64,000 bases of DNA from Bombilactobacillus bombi (GCF_964340835.1 NZ_OZ204251.1), one strand, 5' to 3'. Shown: positions 8,897-17,085, counted from the first letter of the stretch. Notes: a model not told the origin generated them from the letters alone. Translations and numbers: made by a program.

Positions 8897-8986
8897 TTAT
8901 TTAAAAATGTTAAAAAAGCCGCTGATATCTTGTAAAATACCTGTACCCATTGCTAAAGCACCTTGCACAATATTAATCCATGACAT
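8897..8986 (-). CDS. 29-aa hydrophobic small peptide (PSM- or leaderless bacteriocin-like)
   Basis: This short ORF begins MSWINIVQGAL and ends GFFNIFK. It is preceded by one of the strongest ribosome binding sites in the window (GAGGGGGTGA, seven bases before ATG). A promoter lies upstream (-35 TTGTGC, -10 TATACT, 16-bp spacing) and a terminator downstream, so it is a free-standing gene and not a leader. The peptide has no cysteine, no double-glycine leader, one Asp and one Lys. It is rich in Ile, Leu, Phe and Gly in a pattern that could form an amphipathic helix. In size and composition it recalls phenol-soluble modulins, leaderless bacteriocins or type I toxins. No family assignment is claimed. 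Confidence 0.6.
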   Translation of the reverse strand: MSWINIVQGALAMGTGILQDISGFFNIFK

Positions 8987-9018
8987 AAGTTTCACCCCCT
9001 CATAAAAATGATAATAAT

Positions 9019-9046
9019 AGTATACAATATTCAACTAAAAGCACAA
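9019..9046 (-). promoter_or_regulatory. Promoter of the 29-aa peptide gene
   Basis: On the minus strand TTGTGC (9041-9046) and TATACT (9019-9024) are separated by 16 bp and lie just upstream of the strong ribosome binding site. Confidence 0.5.
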
Positions 9047-9103
9047 GATAGTTAACAATAAAACAATCTCATTGCTATTTTTTGTTATCAAGATTTTTTT
9101 GTC

Positions 9104-9150
9104 AAAAAAAGCCTAAACAAAACTATTAAAGAATAATTCTGTTTAGACTT
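9104..9150 (-). terminator. Terminator of lplA
   Basis: On the minus strand, AAGTCTAAACA and TGTTTAGGCTT form a stem followed by a run of T, starting about 20 bp past the lplA stop. Confidence 0.85.
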
Positions 9151-9168
9151 AAAATTAAATATTAATCA

Positions 9169-10188
9169 TTAAGGTTCCACTAATTGTAAAATATCAGCTG
9201 GTTCAATTCCTGTAAAGTAATTATTCAAGTCATTATCTGCAAAAACTTGTTTCAAACTATCATAATCATAATTAATTCCAATTAATTTTTGCTCTAATTC
9301 ACTGACATCCTGCGGACCAAAGAAATCTCCATAAAAACGTGCAGCACTAATCTTGCCATGTTGCACTTGGAAACGTGCATCAATTGTTCCCATATCAAAA
9401 TGTTTCCGTTTTTTAACAGTAAACTCTGGAGAGTGACCATAAACCCATTCCCAGTTGTAATAATATTGTTCTTTAATTTTATCGATTTCCTTTTGATCCT
9501 CATCAGTTACCTGATATTCATGTTCTTTAATTTCAGCAATATTCTCAGCATTAAACAAGCTCAACAATAATACATCGCGAAATTGTTCTGTTGTTAAGTT
9601 TTGATATTTTTCTGCTAAATATGGACGTACATTAGTTACCCGACTACGGATAGATTTAATACCTTTAGATTGAATCTTATCTTTATTAACATGTAAAGCT
9701 TTAGTCAAAACATCTAAATCAACATCATAGGATAAAGTTCCATGAGAGAAGGTTTTGCCATTTTTGGTATACATCGCATTGCCCGAGAATTTTTTGCCAT
9801 CAACTAAAATATCATTACGACCAGAAACTTCTGCTCCTGTTGCGCCTAACTTGTGTAGTGCGTCAACAATTGGTTGAACAATTTTTTTGAAATCACCAAA
9901 TTTCTCATCAGCGGCATCTACCACAAAGCTAAAACACAAATTGCCTAAATCTTGATAAACAGCGCCGCCACCGGATAATCTCCGTGTAACAACTATATTA
10001 TGCTCCCGAACATATTCATTATTTAATTCTTCAATAGTATTTTGATTACGCCCAACAATAATGCAAGGTCCCTCAATATAAAACAACACTAAAGGTTCAT
10101 CAAAATTTTTATAGTTCATAAGATATTGCTCTGTCGCTAAATTGTCACGAATATCATTGGACTTCATTACAACATAATACACAGACAA
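9169..10188 (-). CDS. lplA: Lipoate-protein ligase A
   Basis: This 339-aa enzyme activates free lipoate with ATP and attaches it to the lipoyl domains of 2-oxoacid dehydrogenase complexes or GcvH. The lipoate-binding motif RRLSGGGAVYQD (about residues 68-79) and the catalytic-lysine region GKKFSGNAMY (near 130) are both intact. A C-terminal accessory domain (about 245-339) makes it a two-domain LplA. The start has AGGAGG seven bases upstream. A cre site lies directly over the transcription start region, suggesting glucose repression. The gene stands alone, and its acceptor complexes are not in this window. Confidence 0.92.
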   Translation of the reverse strand: MSVYYVVMKSNDIRDNLATEQYLMNYKNFDEPLVLFYIEGPCIIVGRNQNTIEELNNEYVREHNIVVTRRLSGGGAVYQDLGNLCFSFVVDAADEKFGDFKKIVQPIVDALHKLGATGAEVSGRNDILVDGKKFSGNAMYTKNGKTFSHGTLSYDVDLDVLTKALHVNKDKIQSKGIKSIRSRVTNVRPYLAEKYQNLTTEQFRDVLLLSLFNAENIAEIKEHEYQVTDEDQKEIDKIKEQYYYNWEWVYGHSPEFTVKKRKHFDMGTIDARFQVQHGKISAARFYGDFFGPQDVSELEQKLIGINYDYDSLKQVFADNDLNNYFTGIEPADILQLVEP

Positions 10189-10203
10189 GTTCCTCCTTTT
10201 ATT

Positions 10204-10217
10204 TAAAACCGCTTTCA
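10204..10217 (-). promoter_or_regulatory. Putative cre overlapping the lplA transcription start
   Basis: On the minus strand TGAAAGCGGTTTTA matches cre at all fixed positions but one. It lies a few bases downstream of a TATACT -10 (10224-10229), a position typical of CcpA repression. Confidence 0.6.
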
Positions 10218-10279
10218 GATATTAGTATACCTTAATTTTATTTATAATAAAATATCTCGTTTCGTAAAATTTTTTCAAA

Positions 10280-10846
10280 TCAGCGGGTAATAACTAATTT
10301 TCCCATTACTTGTCTCAATAAAACTAAAACTATTGCCACCATAATTATATTAGCTAGAGCGCTGCCTCCATTAATAATCAGTGAATAAACCCAGGGATTT
10401 AAAGATTTAGGAGCATATGCAGCCCACACAATTCCACCAGCAAAAAAATGAAGCAAATATTTAGCGCAAACAGCAACTATCCCGCTAAGCAACATTGGCC
10501 AATAAACTTGTTGATTATTTTTTAAATGATGTTGGATTTGTTGTGCCCATAAACCTGCTAAACCTAAAACACCAAATGCAACAGGGTATTCTAAAATACC
10601 TTGCCAAGGATTAATTACTGAGCCTTTGCTCATCCCTCTTAAAATTAGATCTAGTAATCCCCAAACTACACCAGCCGTTACTCCGGCACTAAATCCACGC
10701 CGCCAAGCATAAATAATTAACGGAATAATTCCATATTGGAATTCAATAGAAGATATTCCTAAACTATGAGGAATATAAGTTAAAGCCATTGCCAAAGCAA
10801 CAATTATTGCACCTTCTACCGTTACTGCTAATTTATTTTTACCCAT
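10280..10846 (-). CDS. thiT: Thiamine ECF transporter S component
   Basis: This 188-aa membrane protein is the thiamine-binding S component that works with the shared EcfAA'T module. It has six hydrophobic segments. Family landmarks are YGIIPLIIYAWRRG, LEYPVAF, the aromatic-rich segment HFFAGGIVWAAYAP and the C-terminal NGGSALANI, which shape the thiamine pocket in ThiT. The start is set at ATG 10846, directly behind AAGGAG. A longer in-frame GTG at 10903 would lie inside the riboswitch 3' end and is rejected. A TPP riboswitch immediately upstream confirms the thiamine role. EcfA/EcfT genes are not in this window. Confidence 0.93.
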   Translation of the reverse strand: MGKNKLAVTVEGAIIVALAMALTYIPHSLGISSIEFQYGIIPLIIYAWRRGFSAGVTAGVVWGLLDLILRGMSKGSVINPWQGILEYPVAFGVLGLAGLWAQQIQHHLKNNQQVYWPMLLSGIVAVCAKYLLHFFAGGIVWAAYAPKSLNPWVYSLIINGGSALANIIMVAIVLVLLRQVMGKLVITR

Positions 10847-10852
10847 ATAAAA

Positions 10853-10889
10853 ACACTCTCCTTGTCTGAACGTCCCGCAAAAAGAGTGT
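10853..10889 (-). promoter_or_regulatory. Riboswitch expression platform hairpin of thiT
   Basis: A hairpin with ACACTCT and AGAGTGT arms follows the riboswitch and is trailed by five T. The thiT ribosome binding site AAGGAG (10858-10863) lies in its 3' arm. The same stem could therefore act as a terminator or hide the ribosome binding site when TPP is bound. Confidence 0.6.
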
Positions 10890-10898
10890 CTTCCACCC

Positions 10899-10982
10899 AT
10901 CACAATTCCTACGCTTGTATTAACAAACAGGTTCCAAGGGTCTGAACTTAATCACTCTCAGCATATAGCTCCCCTTTGCGAT
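10899..10982 (-). ncRNA. TPP riboswitch upstream of thiT
   Basis: The minus strand carries the conserved THI elements in order: GGGGAGC, GCTGAGAGT, GACCCTTGGAACCTG, then TTAATACAAGCGTAGGAA. A closing P1 stem (TCGCAA with TTGTGA) brackets them. It should switch thiT off when thiamine pyrophosphate is abundant. Confidence 0.93.
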
Positions 10983-11006
10983 GACTATTCAATTTTTAAT
11001 ACTCTT

Positions 11007-11035
11007 AACATACAATTAATTGGCTGAAACTGCAA
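11007..11035 (-). promoter_or_regulatory. Promoter of the thiT riboswitch transcript
   Basis: Minus-strand TTGCAG (11030-11035) and TATGTT (11007-11012) are 17 bp apart and 25 bp upstream of the riboswitch. Confidence 0.5.
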
Positions 11036-11157
11036 GCGATTTTAAGCATTGGCAATTACTAAATTCTAGTTATAATTGAATTGGAGCCTAAATTTGGCTA
11101 TTTGAGCGCACTTGTTAATTATTTGTTATAATAAAGTTAGAATCAAAGGAGAACTAT

Positions 11158-11892
11158 GTGAATTTTATAATTAATCTTTATAAACCTTTTTTTGATCTTC
11201 ATAATTGGCAAACGGTAATTACTTCCCCCAATGACTGGTTGTTAATATTATCTTTAGTAATTATGGAATGTCTGCTGTCAGTAGATAATTCAATTGTTTT
11301 AGCAGCACAGGCCCACACTTTAACGCAGAAGAAAGAACAAGAAGAAGCACTTTTTTATGGTATTTGGGGAGCTTTCATTTTCCGATTTTTAGTGATTGGA
11401 ATTGGAACTTATTTAATTGAATTATGGTGGATTAAGATTTTAGGAGCGCTTTATCTAATCTATATGGCGCTGCATTTTTTCTACGAAAAATTAACCCATA
11501 AAAAAAAGCACTTCAAAATGTTTCGGATTAAGGGCTTGTCTCCTGTTTGGCAAGTTGTAGTTTCTATCGAATTTACTGACATTATGTTCTCCTTAGATTC
11601 GGTTTTAACACTGATTGCCATTTCTAATAATCCGGTGATTATTTTGATTGGTAGTATTGTTGGTATTATTGCAATGAGAGGCGTTGCTGAAGCAATCATG
11701 GGCTTAATGAATAAAATTCCAGAATTAGAACCTATGGCATATGCATTGATTTTCTTTATTGCTATTAAGCTTTTCTTAACAATCCCTGCTATCGATATTG
11801 AAATACCTAATAGTATCTTTACTTTGGTTTTGGTAATTGCTTTTGTCATTACCTTTATTATCCATTTTTGGCGGCGGAGTCATCGACCCTAG
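11158..11892 (+). CDS. TerC-family integral membrane protein
   Basis: This 244-aa protein belongs to the TerC/YkoY family, members of which export Mn or serve metal homeostasis and metalation of secreted proteins. About seven membrane helices are seen. The conserved acidic signatures are both present: MECLLSVDNSIVLA near residue 37 and EFTDIMFSLDSVL near 140. The start is a GTG (11158) with AAAGGAG eight bases upstream; an overlapping ATG two bases earlier is out of frame. It appears to be a single-gene unit ahead of opuC. A metal link is family knowledge, not visible here. Confidence 0.85.
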   Translation: MNFIINLYKPFFDLHNWQTVITSPNDWLLILSLVIMECLLSVDNSIVLAAQAHTLTQKKEQEEALFYGIWGAFIFRFLVIGIGTYLIELWWIKILGALYLIYMALHFFYEKLTHKKKHFKMFRIKGLSPVWQVVVSIEFTDIMFSLDSVLTLIAISNNPVIILIGSIVGIIAMRGVAEAIMGLMNKIPELEPMAYALIFFIAIKLFLTIPAIDIEIPNSIFTLVLVIAFVITFIIHFWRRSHRP

Positions 11893-11919
11893 CCAGTGAA
11901 AGTATTATTTTCAAAACTC

Positions 11920-11946
11920 GATTTAAACTCAAATTGAGTTTAAATC
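11920..11946. promoter_or_regulatory. 27-bp perfect palindrome upstream of opuCA
   Basis: Arms of 13 bp (GATTTAAACTCAA and TTGAGTTTAAATC) surround one central base. No T-run follows, so an operator for the opuC operon is more likely than a terminator of the TerC gene. Confidence 0.55.
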
Positions 11947-11950
11947 TTTA

Positions 11951-11964
11951 AGAAAACGTTTTCA
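11951..11964 (+). promoter_or_regulatory. Putative cre just before opuCA
   Basis: AGAAAACGTTTTCA matches 13 of the 14 cre positions and contains the 12-bp palindrome GAAAACGTTTTC. It lies 17 bp before the opuCA ATG, inside the leader, a position that would block transcription when CcpA binds. Confidence 0.5.
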
Positions 11965-11980
11965 AGAAAGAAGGACCTCT

Positions 11981-13156
11981 ATGGCGAAAAATACAACTTA
12001 TGTTGAATTTAAAAATGTGACTAAAATTTATAATAAAACCAAAATTCCTGCTGTAAATGATATTAATTTAACTATTCCCCAAGGAGCATTTTGCTGTTTA
12101 ATAGGAACTTCTGGTTCTGGCAAGACAACTTTAATGCGGATGATTAATCGAATGAATCCCATTACTAAAGGCAGTGTGTACCTTAATGGACAAAATGTTA
12201 AGCAATTAAATCCAGTCAATTTACGGCGGCATATCGGTTACGTTATTCAAAATAATGGTCTTATGCCTCATATGACAATCAAAGACAATATTACTATTGT
12301 CCCCAAATTGCTAAAATGGCCTGCCGCAAAAATCGAGCATAAAGTACAAGAATTAATTGAATTAGCCGAATTTCCAGAAGAATTTTTAAATCGTTATCCC
12401 GCAGAACTTTCTGGTGGACAGCAGCAACGTGTCGGAGTTATTCGTGCCTTGGCTGCAGATCAAGATTTGATTTTAATGGATGAACCCTTTGGGGCCTTGG
12501 ATCCAATTACTCGTGAAACTTTGCAAGAATTTGTGAAAAAATTACAAAGCAAACTAGGTAAAACTATTATCTTCGTAACTCATGATATGGATGAAGCCTT
12601 AAAATTAGCTACTCAAATCGTAATTATGCATGAAGGTAAAATTATTCAAGTCGGCACACCTGATGATATTTTGCATCACCCTGCTAATAAATTTGTAGAA
12701 GATTTGTTAGGTGAAGATCGCTTAGAAGAAGCGCGCCACGACACAGTTAAAGTCGGTGAAATTATGCTTACTAATCCAGTTAAAATTAACATAGGAGCAA
12801 CTTTAACTGAAGCTTTAACCCTTATGAAAAAACGTCATGTCGATACCTTATTAGTAACTGATGATGCACAACATCTCAAAGGTTATATTAGCGTGGGTAA
12901 ATTAGATAAACGCTATCGGCATGTTAATAGTGTCAGTGATATTTTAGATACCAATATTGCGACATTACATCCTGATTCTTACTTGCGTGATTACGCCAGC
13001 AAAATTCTGCAAGGCAATATGACCTATGTTCCAGTAGTCGATCACCACCAAAAGTTAGTGGGGATTGTAACTCGTTCTGCATTAGTTAACTTAGTCTATG
13101 ACACTATTTGGGGACATGATACTACTGAACAGGAGGGTGATGAGAGTCATGAGTAA
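11981..13156 (+). CDS. opuCA: Glycine betaine/carnitine/choline ABC transporter ATPase
   Basis: This 391-aa ATPase powers an osmolyte importer. The ABC domain (about 1-240) has Walker A GTSGSGKTT, signature LSGGQQQRVG and Walker B LILMDEP. Two CBS repeats follow (about 250-370), which in OpuA/OpuC proteins sense ionic strength or c-di-AMP and gate transport. It starts at ATG 11981 behind AAGAAGGA. It is the first gene of a four-gene operon, overlapping the permease gene opuCB by a few codons. A 27-bp palindrome and a cre-like site immediately upstream suggest dual control. Confidence 0.93.
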   Translation: MAKNTTYVEFKNVTKIYNKTKIPAVNDINLTIPQGAFCCLIGTSGSGKTTLMRMINRMNPITKGSVYLNGQNVKQLNPVNLRRHIGYVIQNNGLMPHMTIKDNITIVPKLLKWPAAKIEHKVQELIELAEFPEEFLNRYPAELSGGQQQRVGVIRALAADQDLILMDEPFGALDPITRETLQEFVKKLQSKLGKTIIFVTHDMDEALKLATQIVIMHEGKIIQVGTPDDILHHPANKFVEDLLGEDRLEEARHDTVKVGEIMLTNPVKINIGATLTEALTLMKKRHVDTLLVTDDAQHLKGYISVGKLDKRYRHVNSVSDILDTNIATLHPDSYLRDYASKILQGNMTYVPVVDHHQKLVGIVTRSALVNLVYDTIWGHDTTEQEGDESHE

Positions 13157-13775
13157 TTTTTTAGCAGAGCATGGTTCCGAATTAATTCTTAAAACTTGGC
13201 AACAAATTTACATTGCTGCAATCTCACTGGGCTTAGGAATTATCGTGGCAGTTCCTGCTGGAGTAATTTTGGCTCATTTTCCTCGAGTTGCACAAATAGT
13301 AATGGGGATTACTAGTATGTTACAAACTATACCCGCGTTAGCCTTATTGGCCTTAATGATTCCACTTTTTGGTGTGGGTGCTGTTCCAGCTATTATTGCA
13401 CTTTTTATTTATAGTTTAATGCCGATTTTACGCAATACTTATATTGGCATGCAGGGCGTTGACCCTAATGTGATTGATTCGGCTAAGGGGTTAGGCATGA
13501 CAACTACGCAATTAACTTTTAAAGTGCAATTGCCACTAGCAATGTCTGTAATTATGACTGGTATTCGCTTATCGGCTGTTTATGTTATTTCTTGGTCAAC
13601 TCTTGCGTCTTATATTGGTGCTGGTGGTTTAGGTGACTTTATCTTCAATGGTTTAGATTTATTTCAAACAGATTTAATCTTAGGTGGCACAATTCCAATT
13701 ATTATTTTGGCAATTTTAACCGACTATTTATTAGGTAAGTTGGAACATAAATTGTCGCCTTTGAATCAGCAATAA
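13149..13775 (+). CDS. opuCB: Osmolyte ABC transporter permease
   Basis: This membrane subunit of the OpuC importer has about six helices and the ABC permease coupling loop (GLGMTTTQLTFKVQLPLAM, near residue 130). I choose ATG 13149 (MSNFLAEHG); ATG 13140 is also possible, since AGGAGGG lies just upstream of both. The gene overlaps the end of opuCA by eight bases, indicating translational coupling. It pairs with opuCD to form the heterodimeric channel. Confidence 0.9.
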   Translation: MSNFLAEHGSELILKTWQQIYIAAISLGLGIIVAVPAGVILAHFPRVAQIVMGITSMLQTIPALALLALMIPLFGVGAVPAIIALFIYSLMPILRNTYIGMQGVDPNVIDSAKGLGMTTTQLTFKVQLPLAMSVIMTGIRLSAVYVISWSTLASYIGAGGLGDFIFNGLDLFQTDLILGGTIPIIILAILTDYLLGKLEHKLSPLNQQ

Positions 13776-13788
13776 GGAGGTATAAAGT

Positions 13789-14724
13789 ATGACGAAATTC
13801 TCACATAAATTATTTAAAATTATTGGCCTCCTTTCATTATTTTCTCTATTATCCAGTTGTAGCTTGCCTGGATTATCAGCAGCTGAAAGAAATCCTAATT
13901 CCGTACGTGTAGCTGCTACTACCAGTACTGAATCGCAAATTTTAGCTTATATGATTTCAGATTTAATTGAGCACGAAACCAACTTACACACTTCAATTGT
14001 CAATAATATGGGCTCTGCTTCTATGATGCATGAAGCATTAGTGCGCCGTAATGCTGATATTCAGTCTACATCTTTTAACGGCACTGAATTAACTGGGACT
14101 TTACAGATGTCCCCTACCAAAGATCCCCAAAAAGCTACTCATGAAGTACGCCGTGAACTTAAAAAACGTTATGATCAAACTTATTATCCTACGTATGGTT
14201 TTGCTGACACATATGCTTTCATGGTCAAACAAAAAACTGCCCAAAAATATCAATTACAAAAAGTTTCTGACTTAAGTAAAGTAGCACAGCAATTTTCTGT
14301 GGGTGTTGATTCTATTTGGCTCAATCATAAAGGTGATGGCTATAAAGACTTTGTGCACTATTATGGTTTTGAATTTAAACGCGCTCATCCAATGCAAATC
14401 GGTTTAGTATATTCTGCTTTAGCGGCCAATAAGATGGATGTGGTCTTAGGTTATTCGACTGATGGGCGTATTGATAGCTATCATTTGCAACAATTAAAAG
14501 ATGATAAGCGCTTTTTCCCACCTTATCAATGCTCTTTAGTAGTTAATAACTATTTATTACGTGAACATCCACAACTAAGGCCCCTTTTACATCGTTTAGA
14601 TGGCAAAATCAATTTGCACACAATGCGAAAATTAAATTATCAAGTAGATGATCAATTGTTAGAACCTCAAGTAGCTGCTCATCAATTTTTAGTTAAAAAT
14701 AATTATTTTCGAGGTGAAAAGTAG
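13789..14724 (+). CDS. opuCC: Osmolyte-binding lipoprotein
   Basis: This 311-aa extracellular binding lipoprotein presents glycine betaine, carnitine or choline to the OpuC channel. The signal peptide ends in a lipobox (LLSSC, Cys24), so it should be lipid-anchored. The mature part is an OpuAC-type two-lobe fold with AATTSTESQILAYMI near its start and conserved pocket residues such as the tyrosine in TYYPTYGFADTYAF. AGGAGG precedes the start by seven bases. The stop TAG overlaps the GTG start of opuCD. Confidence 0.92.
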   Translation: MTKFSHKLFKIIGLLSLFSLLSSCSLPGLSAAERNPNSVRVAATTSTESQILAYMISDLIEHETNLHTSIVNNMGSASMMHEALVRRNADIQSTSFNGTELTGTLQMSPTKDPQKATHEVRRELKKRYDQTYYPTYGFADTYAFMVKQKTAQKYQLQKVSDLSKVAQQFSVGVDSIWLNHKGDGYKDFVHYYGFEFKRAHPMQIGLVYSALAANKMDVVLGYSTDGRIDSYHLQQLKDDKRFFPPYQCSLVVNNYLLREHPQLRPLLHRLDGKINLHTMRKLNYQVDDQLLEPQVAAHQFLVKNNYFRGEK

Positions 14725-15389
14725 TGGCACATTTAAACACGTGGGAACAATTAATTTATTATTATCAGCACAATGGAATATATGTCTGGGAACAATTTAG
14801 CCGACACTTTTTAGTATCTATTTATGGTGTTTTATTCGCCGCCATTATTGGAATTCCATTAGGTATTTATATTTCCCGTAATCATCACTTAGCGGACTTT
14901 ATTATTAGTATTGCAAATGTTATTCAAACTATCCCCTCCCTAGCCCTGTTATCTATTATTATGTTGGGATTGGGTTTAGGAGTTAATACTGTTATTGTTA
15001 CCGTTTTTTTATATTCACTGCTGCCAATTATTAAAAATACCTATACAGGTATGCATAACGTCGATGATAATATCATTGATTCCGGTCGCGGTATGGGAAT
15101 GACTAAATGGCAAATTTTATACATGATTCGCTTGCCCTTATCACTTTCCATTATTATGGCTGGTATTCGAAGTGCATTAGTTATTGCTATTGGAATTACA
15201 GCCATTGGTTCATTTGTTGGCGCTGGTGGCCTAGGTGATATTATTACCCGCGGTATTAATGCAACTAATGGTGCAGCTTTGATTTTAGCAGGCGCCTTAC
15301 CTACCGCACTAATGGCAGTAATTACAGACACTGTCTTAAATCTCTTAGAAAAATGGCTACAACCAACAGGTCTCAAAAAGAATAATTAG
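14724..15389 (+). CDS. opuCD: Osmolyte ABC transporter permease (second subunit)
   Basis: This 221-aa permease of the OpuC importer starts at GTG 14724, which shares its G with the opuCC stop. About six helices and the coupling loop GMGMTKWQILYMIRLPLSL are present. It ends the operon. Its stop codon lies inside the CIRCE element of the next gene, so opuC and hsp20 are packed without any spacer. Confidence 0.92.
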   Translation: MAHLNTWEQLIYYYQHNGIYVWEQFSRHFLVSIYGVLFAAIIGIPLGIYISRNHHLADFIISIANVIQTIPSLALLSIIMLGLGLGVNTVIVTVFLYSLLPIIKNTYTGMHNVDDNIIDSGRGMGMTKWQILYMIRLPLSLSIIMAGIRSALVIAIGITAIGSFVGAGGLGDIITRGINATNGAALILAGALPTALMAVITDTVLNLLEKWLQPTGLKKNN

Positions 15390-15412
15390 CACTCGACAAT
15401 TAAGAGTGCTAA
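15386..15412 (+). promoter_or_regulatory. CIRCE element (HrcA operator)
   Basis: TTAGCACTC, nine bases, then GAGTGCTAA: a perfect match to the consensus. It overlaps the opuCD stop codon and lies directly upstream of the hsp20 -35 box, so HrcA repression of hsp20 is expected. Confidence 0.95.
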
Positions 15413-15416
15413 TTGC

Positions 15417-15445
15417 TTGCTCCTTTTCTTAAATGGTACTAATAT
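15417..15445 (+). promoter_or_regulatory. hsp20 promoter
   Basis: TTGCTC and TAATAT with 17-bp spacing lie five bases after CIRCE and 35 bp before the hsp20 ATG. Confidence 0.6.
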
Positions 15446-15480
15446 ATAGTTGTACCAAGAAAGAAAGGAAGTAAGCAGTT

Positions 15481-15906
15481 ATGGCAAACAATTTAATGGA
15501 TCGTCACAATGATATGTTTGATATGTTTAATAATATGGATCACTGGTTCAATAATTGGGGTCCAGATTTTCCAGCTGCTAATATGAAAACTGATGTTTCT
15601 GAATCTCCAAAAGCTTATGAAGTTGTAATTGACCTCCCCGCTATGGATAAAAAAGATATCTCCATCACTTATGATCATGATATTTTGACAGTATCAGCTC
15701 ACCGTCATTCATTGAATCACGCAAGTGACAAAGATGGTAATCTGATTATGAATGAACGTTCATACGGACGATTTAGCCGGCAATATCGACTCCCAGATGT
15801 TGATCGTGAACAGATTTCTGCTAAGTATGAGGATGGAACTTTAAAAATCAACTTACCAAAAGCTCACGATTTACCAAATAATAACCATAAAATTCAAATT
15901 AATTAA
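15481..15906 (+). CDS. hsp20: Small heat shock protein, Hsp20/alpha-crystallin
   Basis: This 141-aa holdase binds unfolding proteins during heat, acid or ethanol stress. A short N-terminal arm rich in Asp, Asn, Phe and Trp (residues 1-35) is followed by the alpha-crystallin domain (about 36-130), with KTDVSESPKAYEVVIDLP and GRFSRQYRLPD. The start has AAGGAAG eight bases upstream. Control by the CIRCE element, rather than CtsR, is indicated. A strong terminator follows. Confidence 0.94.
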   Translation: MANNLMDRHNDMFDMFNNMDHWFNNWGPDFPAANMKTDVSESPKAYEVVIDLPAMDKKDISITYDHDILTVSAHRHSLNHASDKDGNLIMNERSYGRFSRQYRLPDVDREQISAKYEDGTLKINLPKAHDLPNNNHKIQIN

Positions 15907-15914
15907 GCAAAACT

Positions 15915-15950
15915 AAAAAACGCTAGCTGCATTGGCAACTAGCGTTTTTT
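15915..15950 (+). terminator. Terminator of hsp20
   Basis: Perfect 12-bp arms (AAAAAACGCTAG and CTAGCGTTTTTT) enclose a 12-base loop. Runs of A and T make it usable from both sides. Confidence 0.9.
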
Positions 15951-16047
15951 AGTTAAAAGATTTATTTGATTATTCCTCTGTTAGTGATAGCCAAATTAAT
16001 TGCGAAGATAAAAATAAAAAGATAAGCTTATTTAGAGGTGACTTTTA

Positions 16048-17010
16048 ATGAATATTTTGATAGCAGCACCAAGTGCTAATTTTGATATAAGCAAAATTAA
16101 ACAGCTGATTAATCACGATGCCAATTTTTATAATGATCAGATTTATTATTCAAATGACTTGCTCACAGCAAAAGATTTAAAAATAATTGACATTGTTGTT
16201 GGTAATGATCAAAATTTGGTGGATACAATTTTAGCTCAATCCACATCACAACTCCGTTGGGTGCAAGCTTTATCTGCAGGAATTGACTATTTACCCTTAC
16301 AAAAATTAAGACAAAAAAACATTTTATTAACTACTCTCAAAGGATTACACGCGGAACCAATAGCAGAAACGATTTTAGGTATGATTTTAAGTAATTATCG
16401 GGCTTTAAATTTTGCTGTCCAAAATCAGAAATGGCAAAAACCGCAACATGTTTCAAAAATGATAAAAAACAAAAAAGTAGTTATCTTTGGCACAGGTAAT
16501 ATTGGCAGTAGAACGGCTCAATTATTACAAGTCTTTACTAACCAAATTATTGGAATTAATCATAATGGTCATTCAGCAACTAATTTTTCTCAAACTTTTA
16601 GTACCGATACTTCTACAAAAATAGCCAGTACTGCGGATATTATTATTAACACTATGCCTTTAACACCAACTACTAAAAATTTTTTCAATACTAAATTTTT
16701 CAACCAATTAAAACAACAACCCCTATTTATTAGCGTTGGTCGTGGACCTAGCACTAATACCCAGGACTTAATTACTGCCTTAAAACAACATCAATTAAGT
16801 GGTGCCGCTCTTGATGTCACAGATCCTGAACCTTTACCTAATGATAATCCATTATGGGCAATGGATAATGTTTTAATCACACCACATATCTCAGGAATCT
16901 ATTCTGAATATACGGAAGAAGCTATCCACTTATTCAGCAAAAATTTGCAACAATTTAAGAAAAATGGAACAGTTTTAATTAATCAAGCAGATTTAAATAT
17001 AGGATATTAA
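16048..17010 (+). CDS. D-2-hydroxyacid dehydrogenase, NAD(P)-binding
   Basis: This 320-aa member of the D-isomer 2-hydroxyacid dehydrogenase family is of the phosphoglycerate/glyoxylate-hydroxypyruvate reductase-like type. The dinucleotide motif is VVIFGTGNIGS (about 146-156). The catalytic arginine is in SVGRGPST and the histidine in TPHISGIY. The substrate loop ALSAGIDYLP is close to the lactobacillar paralogues annotated as phosphoglycerate dehydrogenase, but there is no ACT domain and no serine pathway neighbour. A monocistronic unit is likely, with a GAGGTGA ribosome binding site and a terminator after the stop. The substrate is unknown. Confidence 0.82.
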   Translation: MNILIAAPSANFDISKIKQLINHDANFYNDQIYYSNDLLTAKDLKIIDIVVGNDQNLVDTILAQSTSQLRWVQALSAGIDYLPLQKLRQKNILLTTLKGLHAEPIAETILGMILSNYRALNFAVQNQKWQKPQHVSKMIKNKKVVIFGTGNIGSRTAQLLQVFTNQIIGINHNGHSATNFSQTFSTDTSTKIASTADIIINTMPLTPTTKNFFNTKFFNQLKQQPLFISVGRGPSTNTQDLITALKQHQLSGAALDVTDPEPLPNDNPLWAMDNVLITPHISGIYSEYTEEAIHLFSKNLQQFKKNGTVLINQADLNIGY

Positions 17011-17050
17011 CAGAATGATTCTTTTCATAAGCAATAAACTAAAATTATTA

Positions 17051-17085
17051 AAAACACTCTCATAGGTGGAATTTGAGGGTGTTTT
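17051..17085 (+). terminator. Terminator after the hydroxyacid dehydrogenase
   Basis: Arms AAAACACTCTCA and TGAGGGTGTTTT with one G-T pair enclose an 11-base loop. Confidence 0.8.

Noticed and set aside
10847..10903. N-terminal extension of thiT from GTG 10903
   Set aside because: It reads through the end of the riboswitch and the expression hairpin. The ATG at 10846 has AAGGAG upstream and gives the normal ThiT length.
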